64,000 nt of DNA, from positions 5,167,001 to 5,231,000 of the forward strand of contig NZ_OY782038.1 in the NCBI RefSeq assembly GCF_963677575.1, given 5' to 3'. The notes beneath the pieces were generated by a model. The model saw only the letters and a list, made by a program, of their open reading frames with translations, did not search any database and had not been told where the DNA came from. This stretch comes from an uncultured Draconibacterium sp. GTDB lineage: Bacteria > Bacteroidota > Bacteroidia > Bacteroidales > Prolixibacteraceae. Shown here piece by piece: positions 52,613 to 60,848 of the stretch (the first letter of the stretch is position 1; each line of letters starts with the position of its first letter). Position numbers and translations under genes: made by a program.

Positions 52613-53326
52613 ATGGAAATGCAAGAACTAACAAACAAGTATAACACCCAGCTGGAAGAAAAAACGATTGTAGAAAAATTACAATTCCTGGTGGAGCAAC
52701 ATCCGGGAAAAGTGGTTTTTACTACCAGTTTTGGATACGAAGATCAGGTAATCACCGATATTATTTTTAAGAACGACCTGCCTATAAAAGTAGTTACTTT
52801 GGATACAGGCCGTTTGTTTCCTGAAACCTATAAAGTATACCGCAGTACGCTCGAAAAATACAATAAGCCGATTAAGGCATATTTTCCGCCAACTGAAGAA
52901 GTGGAAAAACTGCTGGACGAAAAAGGACCTTTCAGCTTTTACGAGTCGCTGGAAAACCGCAAAGAGTGTTGCTACATCCGCAAGGTAATTCCTTTAAAAC
53001 GTGCGTTGAACGGTAATGAGATCTGGATTACCGGATTACGTGCTTCGCAAAGTGATAACCGCAGCGATATGAAATTCTTTGAGTACGATGAAGGAAACGA
53101 CATTGTGAAATTCAATCCGTTAATGGAGTGGAGCCTGGAAAAAACTATCGACTGGGTGAAAAAATACAACGTACCATATAATGTATTGCACGACAAAGGT
53201 TTTGTAAGCATTGGCTGCCAGCCATGTACGCGTGCCATTCAACCGGGTGAAGATTTCCGCGCCGGACGCTGGTGGTGGGAGCAGGGCTCAGGAAAAGAGT
53301 GTGGTTTGCACTCGGTTAAAAAGTAA
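52613..53326 (+). CDS. cysH: Adenylyl-sulfate (APS) reductase, thioredoxin-dependent
   Basis: A 237-residue PAPS-reductase-fold enzyme. The signature CC...CxxC (Cys119-Cys120 in KECCYIRK and Cys202/Cys205 in GCQPCT) binds a [4Fe-4S] cluster and marks use of APS rather than PAPS. The catalytic Cys230 is in the C-terminal GKECGLH tail, and TSFGYEDQV is the P-loop-like nucleotide site. It makes sulfite for cysteine synthesis. No sulfate adenylyltransferase or sulfite reductase gene is adjacent; a strong terminator follows. Confidence 0.94.
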   Translation: MEMQELTNKYNTQLEEKTIVEKLQFLVEQHPGKVVFTTSFGYEDQVITDIIFKNDLPIKVVTLDTGRLFPETYKVYRSTLEKYNKPIKAYFPPTEEVEKLLDEKGPFSFYESLENRKECCYIRKVIPLKRALNGNEIWITGLRASQSDNRSDMKFFEYDEGNDIVKFNPLMEWSLEKTIDWVKKYNVPYNVLHDKGFVSIGCQPCTRAIQPGEDFRAGRWWWEQGSGKECGLHSVKK

Positions 53327-53348
53327 ATTCAAATTACATTATAGCTAC

Positions 53349-53375
53349 AAGGCACAGAGTTTTCTGTGCCTTTTT
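53349..53375 (+). terminator. Rho-independent terminator of cysH
   Basis: Perfect hairpin AAGGCACAGA-GTTT-TCTGTGCCTT followed by T5, 23 bases past the stop. Confidence 0.92.
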
Positions 53376-53389
53376 GTTTTTCATCGCCC

Positions 53390-53476
53390 TAATGGACGAT
53401 GCTGATAAGTATCGCGGGGCCTTGCCCCTAAGATGAATAGAGCCAAAGGTACGCGAAGTAAAAGCGTCGTCCATTA
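53390..53476. repeat. 87-bp palindromic element with 13-bp terminal inverted repeats
   Basis: Ends TAATGGACGATGC and GCGTCGTCCATTA match at 12 of 13 positions as inverted repeats. Inside is a GGGGC-CTT-GCCCC hairpin. Between the cysH terminator and the next convergent gene, no coding potential. Looks like a short non-autonomous element or REP-like unit. Confidence 0.7.
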
Positions 53477-53496
53477 TGACAACGAATAATTCCCAA

Positions 53497-54297
53497 TTAC
53501 AATGCAACCTTAAACCACGAAGAAATAGAGCCGGAAGATGAAGCACTATTTGGTCGTTGCGACATGCCTTTCATCTGGCCGCCACGACCTCCACCACCAG
53601 ACATTCCTCTCATTCCGCCACCGCCGCCTTTTCCTCTACCTGAGCTGCTGTATCCCGCCATCGATCTGCTTCCACGCATCGGAGTTGAGGAACTGCCGAT
53701 TTCCAATCCTGCCGCAAAAGTTTGGTCTGCTGCAACAGGAATTTCTTTTAACGGCATCTGTAATTCCAGCACAAGTTCGTTGTAATCGTTTGTGGTAAAA
53801 TTGATTTCAATTGCATACAAATGCGGACTACGGTAAAAGGTAAATTCTTCTCCATTGGCATCCCAGGTTACTTTTTTTAGTGTAGTATTTATGGCTGCTG
53901 CTATATTCCCTTGCATCGCCGGATCCTGCGATTTTCTGCCTTGCAGTTTTTGCTGTTTCAACTGATCGGTAGAACGCTCAATTTTTAGTGCATACTTTTT
54001 CCCTTTTTTCCCTTGCGGATCGAAATAAAGGTTTAATCCCCCACGCATAATCCTGGAGTAACTGTTACGGTCGCTCAGAGTAGCTGTGTAAAAGAAATTA
54101 GTGTCGTTCTCCGCAACGCCATAACGTATATTATTTTTCTTATCGAAATGTGTGGTTGGAATGGTTGAAAATTCGGGCGTTGGTTTTCCCGAAAGATCTT
54201 GGCTTTGATAAACCGGAAGTTTGGCACATGACAGGGAAAATAGGGTAAGGAAAATGTAAGCGATTATTTTTCCTGATCGTTTGTTGAGTGGATTCAT
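53497..54297 (-). CDS. Lipoprotein with Gly/Met/Ser-rich C-terminal tail, function unknown
   Basis: A 266-residue lipoprotein with lipobox SLSC (Cys24). The folded part (about 30-205) has beta-sandwich-like segments (NNIRYGVAENDTNFFYTATLSD, LKIERSTDQLKQQKLQGRK, FTFYRSPHLYAIEINFTTND) that I cannot place in a family. The last about 60 residues are low complexity, rich in Gly, Arg, Met and Ser (GKGGGGGMRGMSGGGG), so presumably disordered and positively charged at the cell surface or in the periplasm. It sits alone between two palindromic elements. Confidence 0.75.
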   Translation of the reverse strand: MNPLNKRSGKIIAYIFLTLFSLSCAKLPVYQSQDLSGKPTPEFSTIPTTHFDKKNNIRYGVAENDTNFFYTATLSDRNSYSRIMRGGLNLYFDPQGKKGKKYALKIERSTDQLKQQKLQGRKSQDPAMQGNIAAAINTTLKKVTWDANGEEFTFYRSPHLYAIEINFTTNDYNELVLELQMPLKEIPVAADQTFAAGLEIGSSSTPMRGSRSMAGYSSSGRGKGGGGGMRGMSGGGGRGGQMKGMSQRPNSASSSGSISSWFKVAL

Positions 54298-54542
54298 GAA
54301 CTGCATATTTTATTTAATAAAAATCAATGTTTTCAGAATTAGACACAGCTCTGAATTTAAACTTGTGTTGGAAATGTATTTCGTTATCCACTTTTTTCTA
54401 AGAGGTTCCGATAAATTTTGTTCTGAAGACTCAATTAGCTTCTATCATTTTAGTCGTCTATAGATTTAAATTATTTAACCCGCGCCCGGGTGAAAGGCAA
54501 TAATATACTGGGACGACATATCGAATCATCGGGACGAAGGGG
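54298..54542. other. Intergenic region upstream of the Gly-rich lipoprotein
   Basis: AT-rich first half should carry the minus-strand promoter of the lipoprotein gene. No gene seen. The second half leads into the palindromic element at 54543. Confidence 0.4.
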
Positions 54543-54699
54543 TAGATTGCTTCGCTGCGCTCGCAATGACTTGTAATGTAGGAGGACAAACGCAGCGGAC
54601 AGAAGAGAATCGTGCCGGGATAAAACAGGTCATTGTCCGCTTCCGGTTTAAATCCACAAAAAATGTCAATTGCGAAGGAGGAACGACTGAAGCAATCTA
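54543..54699. repeat. 157-bp element with perfect 11-bp terminal inverted repeats
   Basis: TAGATTGCTTC (54543-54553) and GAAGCAATCTA (54689-54699). Inside, GCGGAC and GTCCGC pair, and TTGCGAAGGAGGAACGAC is a word I associate with dispersed bacterial repeats. No open frame. Probably a non-autonomous repeat. Confidence 0.65.
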
Positions 54700-54737
54700 A
54701 GTACTTACCCTTAATGTATGTATACTACAATAGAAAA

Positions 54738-54773
54738 GCCCCGATTGATAGTGGCATTCTATCAACCGGGACT
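54738..54773 (-). terminator. Terminator of the porin/FMN-binding operon
   Basis: Hairpin CCCGGTTGATAG / CTATCAATCGGGG on the minus strand, followed by CTTTTCTATT, 25 bases after the stop of the FMN-binding protein gene. Confidence 0.75.
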
Positions 54774-54798
54774 TAAAACGTATTGAATGTTTAACTTT

Positions 54799-55362
54799 TT
54801 ACAACTGTAACTTTTTCAGCAGTGCCGTTTTATTTTCCACATCGGCGGTGATGGCATATACCGAGATGGTGGCCCCTGAAATGGCATCGATGTTTTTATC
54901 CACTCTCAACGAATCGGAGCCATCGAATCCGATAAACTGTTTTAGCCAGCCTTTGGCGGTAATCTCGTAACCATGGGTTGCCTGGTAGTTGAATACTTTA
55001 ACGACCTGCACGGTTTTGTGTTTATCGAATAGAATGTAATAATCAAAGTATTCCGAATCGAGTGTTACCGGTGATTCGTGGCCTGCGGAGCATCCTCCGG
55101 CACGGCAGCTGTTAACCCGCCCGATGTAAATGTACCGGTAGGCATTGTCGTTATTTTCGTTAATCAGGAAGTATTTGCCGTTTATCTCGTCTGGAGTTTG
55201 TTTGTTAATCCTCATTTCCTGAATACCAGACAGCGTTTCTATGCCCGATTTACGAAGAGCCTTTTCAAGCGCTTTAGGCTGAAAATCTACCTCGCTTTGG
55301 GCAAGAGCCAAACACGTACTCAGTAACGTGGCAATCAATACTATTCCTATTTTGATCTTCAT
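54799..55362 (-). CDS. Exported FMN-binding domain protein with ApbE flavinylation site
   Basis: A 187-residue exported protein of the FMN_bind class. The signal segment ends LALAQ; an STC at residue 17 could also be a lipobox. The C-terminus carries DAISGATISVYAIT, the D-x-x-S-G-A-T site where ApbE links FMN through a phosphoester to Thr165. A Cys pair in SCRAGGCS (Cys86, Cys91) may form a disulphide or bind a cofactor. It begins 11 bases after the porin-like gene. Such proteins carry one electron pair in periplasmic respiratory chains. Electron donor and acceptor are not encoded nearby. Confidence 0.9.
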   Translation of the reverse strand: MKIKIGIVLIATLLSTCLALAQSEVDFQPKALEKALRKSGIETLSGIQEMRINKQTPDEINGKYFLINENNDNAYRYIYIGRVNSCRAGGCSAGHESPVTLDSEYFDYYILFDKHKTVQVVKVFNYQATHGYEITAKGWLKQFIGFDGSDSLRVDKNIDAISGATISVYAITADVENKTALLKKLQL

Positions 55363-55373
55363 AAAACTTTGGA

Positions 55374-56576
55374 TTAAAACATTACTCCAATTCCGGCATT
55401 AAATGTTTTTGCGTAAGTGTCTGTGGCAGCATTCTTCACAAACTGGATATCGGTTTTAACCACTGCACCTTTTGTTAAAGCCAGCGTAAGTCCGGTGGTG
55501 ATTGCCGTTTTCTCGTAAGCTGCATTCTTGGCAATATTATTTTCTACCGAACTGTGCGTATTCAAAAATTCGTAGCGAACAAATGGCATCAGTTGCAATT
55601 CAGTGTCAACGGTGCGGAATACGTTGTAAGCTGCCTCGGCGTAATACCCGATCATAGCGCTTCCAACATCATTCAGGCTTTCGTCGGTGGCGGTAAAGAC
55701 GTTATATTCATCAGTATTTGATAAGCTGGCATAGTACAACTGTCCACGCAACTGAAGTCCACTTATCGAATAACGGGCATCAAGTCCGAGCATTGAAATA
55801 CCAACAACCGACGAATCGGCCACGGCAATGGCTGCGTCATCATCTTTGTCCACTCCATCGTACAGTTTACTTTGTGTATTTCCGAAATAAGCCGATAAGC
55901 CCAGGTTTAATCCGCGGATTCCAAAATATTCGATCTTTCCTGCAAAATTCGGTGCACTTACAAACGACTCAGCTCCTTTTTGACGGCCGCTACGCATTCC
56001 TTTTGCGCCACTTAATTTGGACGAACCATCGTAGCCATTAAAACCGTTCATTACATTAGCCTGGTATTTTAACGATGCCTGTAGAATAGTTCCGGTAATT
56101 CCGAAACCAACTTCGCGCCAGGTGGTTGGCGTAATCGTGTTGTCGATTAGGGGGCGTTCAACACCGTTAAAAGTTGTGGGCTCGTGGTACTCGTTGATAA
56201 TTCCCATCGGTACCAACATTAATCCTCCTCTGAAGTTAATGGCGTTGTTTAGTTTGTATTGCAAAAAAGCCTGCTCCACATAAACCTCTTTTACATGCTC
56301 GTATTCAATTTCGCTGATAAACTGTGTTTTTTCATTAAAATTATAACCCAGCAGCATCACCACACGGTGTACATCCAGTTTCCCGTTGTTGTAAGTTGAT
56401 CCCGATAAAGGTTGGTTGTAATGTACTTCGCCGTAACCGCCCACCAGCAATTTGCTGTTTTGAGTCAGCAGGTTATCGGCCGAGTTGATATATTTATTTG
56501 GGGAATTGTCGTTGTCTTGAGCGAAAGCCAAAATGCCTGTGCTAGTCAATAGTAATGATAGTAATAGTTTCCTCAT
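55374..56576 (-). CDS. Outer-membrane porin-like beta-barrel protein
   Basis: A 400-residue exported barrel. Signal peptide ends ILAFAQ; the mature protein has the porin pattern of alternating strands (LLVGGYGEVHYNQPLSG, KLDVHRVVMLLGYNFNEKTQFISEIEYEHVK, GGLMLVPMGIINEYHEPTTFNGVERP) and a last strand ending in Phe (NAGIGVMF). It resembles phosphate-selective or carbohydrate porin-like families in Bacteroidota, without a firm assignment. First gene of a two-gene unit with the FMN-binding protein; it may supply the substrate or acceptor for that redox protein. Start at 56576 gives the signal peptide. Confidence 0.85.
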   Translation of the reverse strand: MRKLLLSLLLTSTGILAFAQDNDNSPNKYINSADNLLTQNSKLLVGGYGEVHYNQPLSGSTYNNGKLDVHRVVMLLGYNFNEKTQFISEIEYEHVKEVYVEQAFLQYKLNNAINFRGGLMLVPMGIINEYHEPTTFNGVERPLIDNTITPTTWREVGFGITGTILQASLKYQANVMNGFNGYDGSSKLSGAKGMRSGRQKGAESFVSAPNFAGKIEYFGIRGLNLGLSAYFGNTQSKLYDGVDKDDDAAIAVADSSVVGISMLGLDARYSISGLQLRGQLYYASLSNTDEYNVFTATDESLNDVGSAMIGYYAEAAYNVFRTVDTELQLMPFVRYEFLNTHSSVENNIAKNAAYEKTAITTGLTLALTKGAVVKTDIQFVKNAATDTYAKTFNAGIGVMF

Positions 56577-56788
56577 TATTTTGGATAAAGTAGTTAAATA
56601 TTCGCGCTGCAAAACTAGCTTGAAGCCATGAGGTGTGAAATCCCCAAAAGTTGGGATTTTATATGTGGGTAACTACTATTTGTGGTGATGGAGGGGAGAC
56701 GAAGAAGCAATCTTTTCAATCTCACAGAGATTCATTTATATCTCCGTGCTACCGTCTTCTGACTTCGTGCTTCGTGTTTCGTGCTTGA
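56577..56788. other. Intergenic spacer upstream of the porin gene
   Basis: Probably holds the minus-strand promoter of the porin unit. The right part (TTCGTGCTTCGTGTTTCGTGCTT-type words near 56760-56786) is decayed tandem repetition. No gene. Confidence 0.4.
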
Positions 56789-58006
56789 TCAATATTCACT
56801 AACCTTATCCACCTTAAGCTGTCGCATGGCTTCTCCTTCGGTAAGTTTGTAGCTTATTTGTCTCATGCCGCCGGTTGGATTGGCGTTGCTGTCGCCATCC
56901 TTATACACGGGGAAACGCAGCACCAGTCGGTTCTCCACCACTGCAAACTCGTCGTGGCCCATATAGCCTTTATTTAACTCGGTGTTTTCTGCCACCGGAG
57001 GAAAGTTAACCATGCTCATCGACTTTAAATTATTCACCGAAAAAGCATGAACATTGCCGTAACTTCCGCTGCCATCCGATTGGGTATACACAAATAATTC
57101 GGGCGATCCGTCGGCATTCAGGTCTTCCACTTCGGCACCTGTTACCTGCGAACCTATAATTTCATAGGTTTCGTTAAATTCTTTTGGCAGACCCAAAGTG
57201 GTAACCGTAAAAGTATTTACGTTATTTTTTCGAATGGCTGACACATTAAAACCAACGCCCTGTAACCGTAAAACTTTAATAAACGATGTTTTGTCGATCT
57301 GGTCTGCTTCGAGTGGTTCTTCAATTTTTGTGTAGGTGCCGGCAAAAGTGGCTCCTCCCGAGCAAAAGAAGTAAAGCATGTTTTCGTCGGCCTCGTTTTT
57401 CGTTGAAATGGTAATACTATTATCGTTGAACCGGTAAACGATTGCCTTTCCATCGTTCATCGATTCATAAGTGTTTTCATCAACTTTAAAGGCTTGTGCA
57501 TCAAACGAACAGGTTGGCTTTTTTATATCGGCCCGCGAACGCACCGACACATAAATGGAATTATCGATCGCTTCTTTAACTGTTACTGCCACCCAGTCGT
57601 AACCCTCGTGGCGTATGGCATAAGTATCATTTACATAATTGCCGAATATCCTTTGTTCCTGTTTTTCTGCCAGCCTACCTTGTATGATGATTTCATCGCG
57701 GTGATAAAAGGTAAAAGCCTTTCCTTTCGACCAAAAAACATAACCCTCGTCGTCGGTATAACGTTCGCCGCTTGCTGCCCGAACACGATTCATTGTGTAT
57801 GTTTTTCTGTGTGTAACATCTTTTAAACAAATTCCGTTTTCGGTGTATTGAAGCTCAAAATTGTAGCTTTTGTCGGCCGAAATGAAACTGAATGTTTCGC
57901 CCGATTCTGCCGGGACTGCAGCAGTTTTGTTTTGCTGATTTTGATTGTTGCAGCTTATAATTACCAGGGCGATAATGCCAATAAACAGGGTGTATTTTGT
58001 TTTCAT
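56789..58006 (-). CDS. Two-domain lysozyme inhibitor lipoprotein (MliC-like plus PliI-like)
   Basis: A 405-residue lipoprotein (lipobox VIISC, Cys19). Residues about 75-115 (MNRVRAASGERYTDDEGYVFWSKGKAF) match the MliC/PliC signature of c-type lysozyme inhibitors. The C-terminal about 150 residues match the PliI family of i-type lysozyme inhibitors as I know it: GSQVTGAEVEDLNADGSPEL, QSDGSGSYGNVHAFS, GYMGHDEFAVVENRL, TGGMRQISYKL. The middle segment (about 165-240) is unassigned. It should shield peptidoglycan from animal-type lysozymes in the periplasm. Divergent from pldA. Confidence 0.82.
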   Translation of the reverse strand: MKTKYTLFIGIIALVIISCNNQNQQNKTAAVPAESGETFSFISADKSYNFELQYTENGICLKDVTHRKTYTMNRVRAASGERYTDDEGYVFWSKGKAFTFYHRDEIIIQGRLAEKQEQRIFGNYVNDTYAIRHEGYDWVAVTVKEAIDNSIYVSVRSRADIKKPTCSFDAQAFKVDENTYESMNDGKAIVYRFNDNSITISTKNEADENMLYFFCSGGATFAGTYTKIEEPLEADQIDKTSFIKVLRLQGVGFNVSAIRKNNVNTFTVTTLGLPKEFNETYEIIGSQVTGAEVEDLNADGSPELFVYTQSDGSGSYGNVHAFSVNNLKSMSMVNFPPVAENTELNKGYMGHDEFAVVENRLVLRFPVYKDGDSNANPTGGMRQISYKLTEGEAMRQLKVDKVSEY

Positions 58007-58223
58007 AATCTGGCTGAATAATTAATGTTTTTTGCTTGTTGAAAATAGGAATTGTTTGGGTGGAATAAAAGGAATTGTGGAAAGAATTGAATTTGAGGGA
58101 AAGTTGCCAGCTTCGAACTTCAGACTTCGCGTTTCTTCCCAACTGTTAAAAGATGTTAGACGAACTGCCATCACATGAGGTAAAGCAAGCTGTTATTGGC
58201 TATATTCGTAGAGTAAACGCCAA

Positions 58224-59132
58224 ATGATGAAAATAACACTAATGATGCTACTAGTGGTCCTGGTGCTTGAGGCCCATAACACTTTTGCGCAGGAACTGTT
58301 TGGGCAGGCGGAAAATACCCTGGCCGATCACTGGGATCTTGGTGATCATGAACACGACGACAAAGATTTGTTTGTAATCCGTACGTATAAACCTGTTTAT
58401 GTACTGGTGGCCAAACTGTCAAACAATGTAAATCGCATGCCGCATAGCGGGAATCCCGAGCGGAATATTGAGGAACCTATTCCGTTAAATAAAACAGAAG
58501 AGATGTTTCAGCTGAGCCTGAAAACAAAAGTTTTAAATGATGTTTTTGGTGGCGTACAAGGTGGTGATGTTTGGATAGGTTATACGCAGGCATCGTTTTG
58601 GCAGGTGTTTAACACCGATCTGTCGCGCCCTTTCCGCGAAACGAATTATGAACCGGAAGCGATGTTTATCCTTCCTGTGAAGTACCGGCTTTTGGGAATG
58701 GATGGTGTTTTTGTGGGACTTGGTTTTAATCACCAGAGTAATGGCCGTGCAAATCCACTGTCGCGCAGCTGGAACCGTATTGTGGCGCAGATAGCGATGG
58801 AGGGGAAAAATACATCAGTAGTGTTTAAACCCTGGTTGCGTTTACCCGAATCGGATGAAAAAGATGATAATCCGGGAATTGAGAATTACCTGGGGCGAAG
58901 TGAGCTGCTGCTAGCCTGGGGAAAAGGAATTCATGCGGTTAATTGTACCGCCCGTCATAGTTTACGTTTTGGAGATAATAATCGTGGCAGCGTAAGGTTT
59001 GCTTATTCCATAAAAATTATTGATAACCTTAGATTTCGGGCGCAGGTATTTTCTGGCTATGGCGAGAGTATGATTGATTATAACCACCGCCAAACGGTTG
59101 TTGGTTTTGGATTGTCGCTGGTGGAGTGGTAG
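58224..59132 (+). CDS. pldA: Outer-membrane phospholipase A (PldA family)
   Basis: A 302-residue exported 12-strand barrel enzyme. Signal peptide ends NTFAQ. The catalytic segment GFNHQSNGRANPLSRSWNR contains His170, Ser172 and Asn184, spaced as in OMPLA (His142, Ser144, Asn156). It hydrolyses misplaced phospholipids in the outer leaflet of the outer membrane. Length near E. coli PldA (289). Divergent from the lysozyme inhibitor gene, so both respond to envelope attack in principle. Confidence 0.93.
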   Translation: MMKITLMMLLVVLVLEAHNTFAQELFGQAENTLADHWDLGDHEHDDKDLFVIRTYKPVYVLVAKLSNNVNRMPHSGNPERNIEEPIPLNKTEEMFQLSLKTKVLNDVFGGVQGGDVWIGYTQASFWQVFNTDLSRPFRETNYEPEAMFILPVKYRLLGMDGVFVGLGFNHQSNGRANPLSRSWNRIVAQIAMEGKNTSVVFKPWLRLPESDEKDDNPGIENYLGRSELLLAWGKGIHAVNCTARHSLRFGDNNRGSVRFAYSIKIIDNLRFRAQVFSGYGESMIDYNHRQTVVGFGLSLVEW

Positions 59133-59266
59133 TGAAGCAAGGAAAAAGGCAAAAGTGGAAAGTTAAAAGACAAAAGTTAAAGGTCTCAATAGGCAAATCT
59201 CAATGCCCAGTGCTCACCGTCTCAGAATTCCTGCATTAAAGCATCTACGCATTTCTTAACTCATTC
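59133..59266. other. Drifting near-repetitive spacer
   Basis: Decayed word repeats such as AAGGCAAAAGTGGAAAGTTAAAAGACAAAAG and CTCAATAGGCAAATCTCAATGCC, like those at 39410 and 49850. No terminator. Confidence 0.45.
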
Positions 59267-59881
59267 CTACTCTTCCGTATTCATTAAACGCGGCAGTGCA
59301 ATGTTAAAACGAATAGCCAGAATACGAATGGCGATAATGGAAGATACTGTTGCTGTTTCGCAAATGACTTCTGAAATGCCTAATTTGCTGAGTAAAAGAT
59401 AAACGAGTGCTCCGGCGATACAGGCAGTAGCATAAATCTCACGGTGAAAGATCAGCGGTACTTCGTTACACAGGATATCGCGAATAACACCACCTACCAC
59501 TGCCGACGACAGTCCCATCAACACCGCCATCGACGGATCGATATTAAAGAGCAAAGCCTTTTTTAATCCCAGCAAGGTAAACGTGGCAATTCCGATGGTA
59601 TCGAAAAGAAAAAGGGTACGTTTTAGTTTCAGTACATGCCGGCGGAAAATGATGGTTACCACAACGGCAGCAATAATCATCCAAAAGTAGTTGTTGTTTT
59701 GCATCCAGGCCACGGGAGTGTCGCCCAGCATAAGGTCGCGCATGGTACCGCCGCCAATGGCTGTGACAAAACCAATTACGGTAGCACCAAAAAAGTCGAG
59801 GCGCTTATCGGCAGCAGTCAGTGTGCCGCTAATGGCAAATACAAATGTCCCGATGTAATCAAACCAGAGTAAAAGATCCAT
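59267..59881 (-). CDS. Trimeric intracellular cation (TRIC) channel family protein, UPF0126
   Basis: A 204-residue inner-membrane protein made of two repeats of three helices, each with the GGG(T/V)xRD motif: AIGGGTMRDLMLGDTPV and VVGGVIRDILCNEVPLIF. This is the prokaryotic TRIC/YicG family, shown in homologues to conduct K+. MDLLLWFDYIGTF at 59881 is the likely start, 22 bases after the pentapeptide repeat gene. Last of a co-directional unit. Confidence 0.9.
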   Translation of the reverse strand: MDLLLWFDYIGTFVFAISGTLTAADKRLDFFGATVIGFVTAIGGGTMRDLMLGDTPVAWMQNNNYFWMIIAAVVVTIIFRRHVLKLKRTLFLFDTIGIATFTLLGLKKALLFNIDPSMAVLMGLSSAVVGGVIRDILCNEVPLIFHREIYATACIAGALVYLLLSKLGISEVICETATVSSIIAIRILAIRFNIALPRLMNTEE

Positions 59882-59903
59882 GCTGCAAAACAACAAAAAA
59901 TAA

Positions 59904-60470
59904 TTAATCCACCTTAATGTTGTACTTACTTAATAATCCGGGAAGCATGTCGAGTGAAAAATGGGTACCTGCCAGTTGGTTTTGTTCGGGATCGAGAACC
60001 AGGTTGATGGAGTTTCTCAGGTCAGCTTTCTGTAGATTTGTGCGGCTAAAAATTGCTCCGGCCAGGTCACATTCCGAAAATACCGCTTTTGTAAGATCGG
60101 TTTCGTTAAAATCAATCTCGTGCATGGTGCAGCGATTAAAACGTGTGTTTTTTATTTTTAACTGGTAGAACGATGCATAATTTAGCATACATCCGTCGAA
60201 ACTGAATTCAAGTAAAAACGGATTGCACTCATCAAATTGTAGCCCGATGAGCTTGCAGTTTTTAAAACTCACATTTTTAAATGCGGTATTCGTAATTTTG
60301 GTGTTGCTGAAATCGCAGTTTTCAAAAGTACAGTCTTCGAAACTATTACTGCTGAGGTTGGCAGAGGAAAAAATACAATCGGTAAAATTACAATTCTCGT
60401 AATCGGCCTGTTTTAAACCTTTTTCAGAGAAATCCTCGTTTTTAAAATCTTTATCGGTAATGTAGTTCAT
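59904..60470 (-). CDS. Pentapeptide repeat protein
   Basis: A 188-residue cytoplasmic protein consisting of A(D/N)(L/F)xx-type repeats (FEDCTFENCDFSNTKITNTAF, DLTKAVFSECDLAGAIF), which fold as a right-handed quadrilateral helix, slightly shorter than Qnr/MfpA proteins that mimic DNA on gyrase. Gyrase protection is possible but not indicated by a diagnostic motif. The ATG directly follows the stop of the VOC gene (TAA-ATG), implying coupled translation. Confidence 0.88.
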   Translation of the reverse strand: MNYITDKDFKNEDFSEKGLKQADYENCNFTDCIFSSANLSSNSFEDCTFENCDFSNTKITNTAFKNVSFKNCKLIGLQFDECNPFLLEFSFDGCMLNYASFYQLKIKNTRFNRCTMHEIDFNETDLTKAVFSECDLAGAIFSRTNLQKADLRNSINLVLDPEQNQLAGTHFSLDMLPGLLSKYNIKVD

Positions 60471-60848
60471 TTATCTTTTTTCAAATTCAATTAATTCTAC
60501 AGGAGCTCCGTTGTGTTCTATCATCGCTACTCGCACTCCTTCCATGGGTAGATTTGGAGGTGTGATTAACTTTAAGTTACGAGTGGCCAGTTCATGGTCA
60601 AGGTCTTCAACTTCAAAAGCCAGGTGGGGCACTTTTTGTATTAGCGGATGGATAGGGCTGTCTTCTTCAAAGCGCATCCATTCAACACCAAAAGGACTTG
60701 TGGGAAACCCTGAATGATAAAACTTAAACTGAGACAGGTATTTTTCGCCGGGCATTTTCTTGTTGGTAGGAATACCCAGGTGATGGTATTTCCAGCCCCA
60801 ATCAACAAGGGCTTGTGGCAGTTCGTGTTCTTGTCTTACTTTGTTCAT
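60471..60848 (-). CDS. VOC (glyoxalase/dioxygenase fold) protein
   Basis: A 125-residue single-module VOC protein. Possible metal ligands are His in YHHLGIP, His in VPHLAFEV and Glu in PVELIEF, placed as in glyoxalase-type sites. The reaction cannot be predicted. It starts directly on the base after the GH53 stop (TAG-ATG) and ends directly before the pentapeptide repeat start. Confidence 0.85.
   Translation of the reverse strand: MNKVRQEHELPQALVDWGWKYHHLGIPTNKKMPGEKYLSQFKFYHSGFPTSPFGVEWMRFEEDSPIHPLIQKVPHLAFEVEDLDHELATRNLKLITPPNLPMEGVRVAMIEHNGAPVELIEFEKR

Noticed and set aside
59904..60470. Calling the pentapeptide repeat protein a Qnr quinolone-resistance gene
   Set aside because: The repeat fold alone does not show gyrase binding, and the length and context do not support the assignment.
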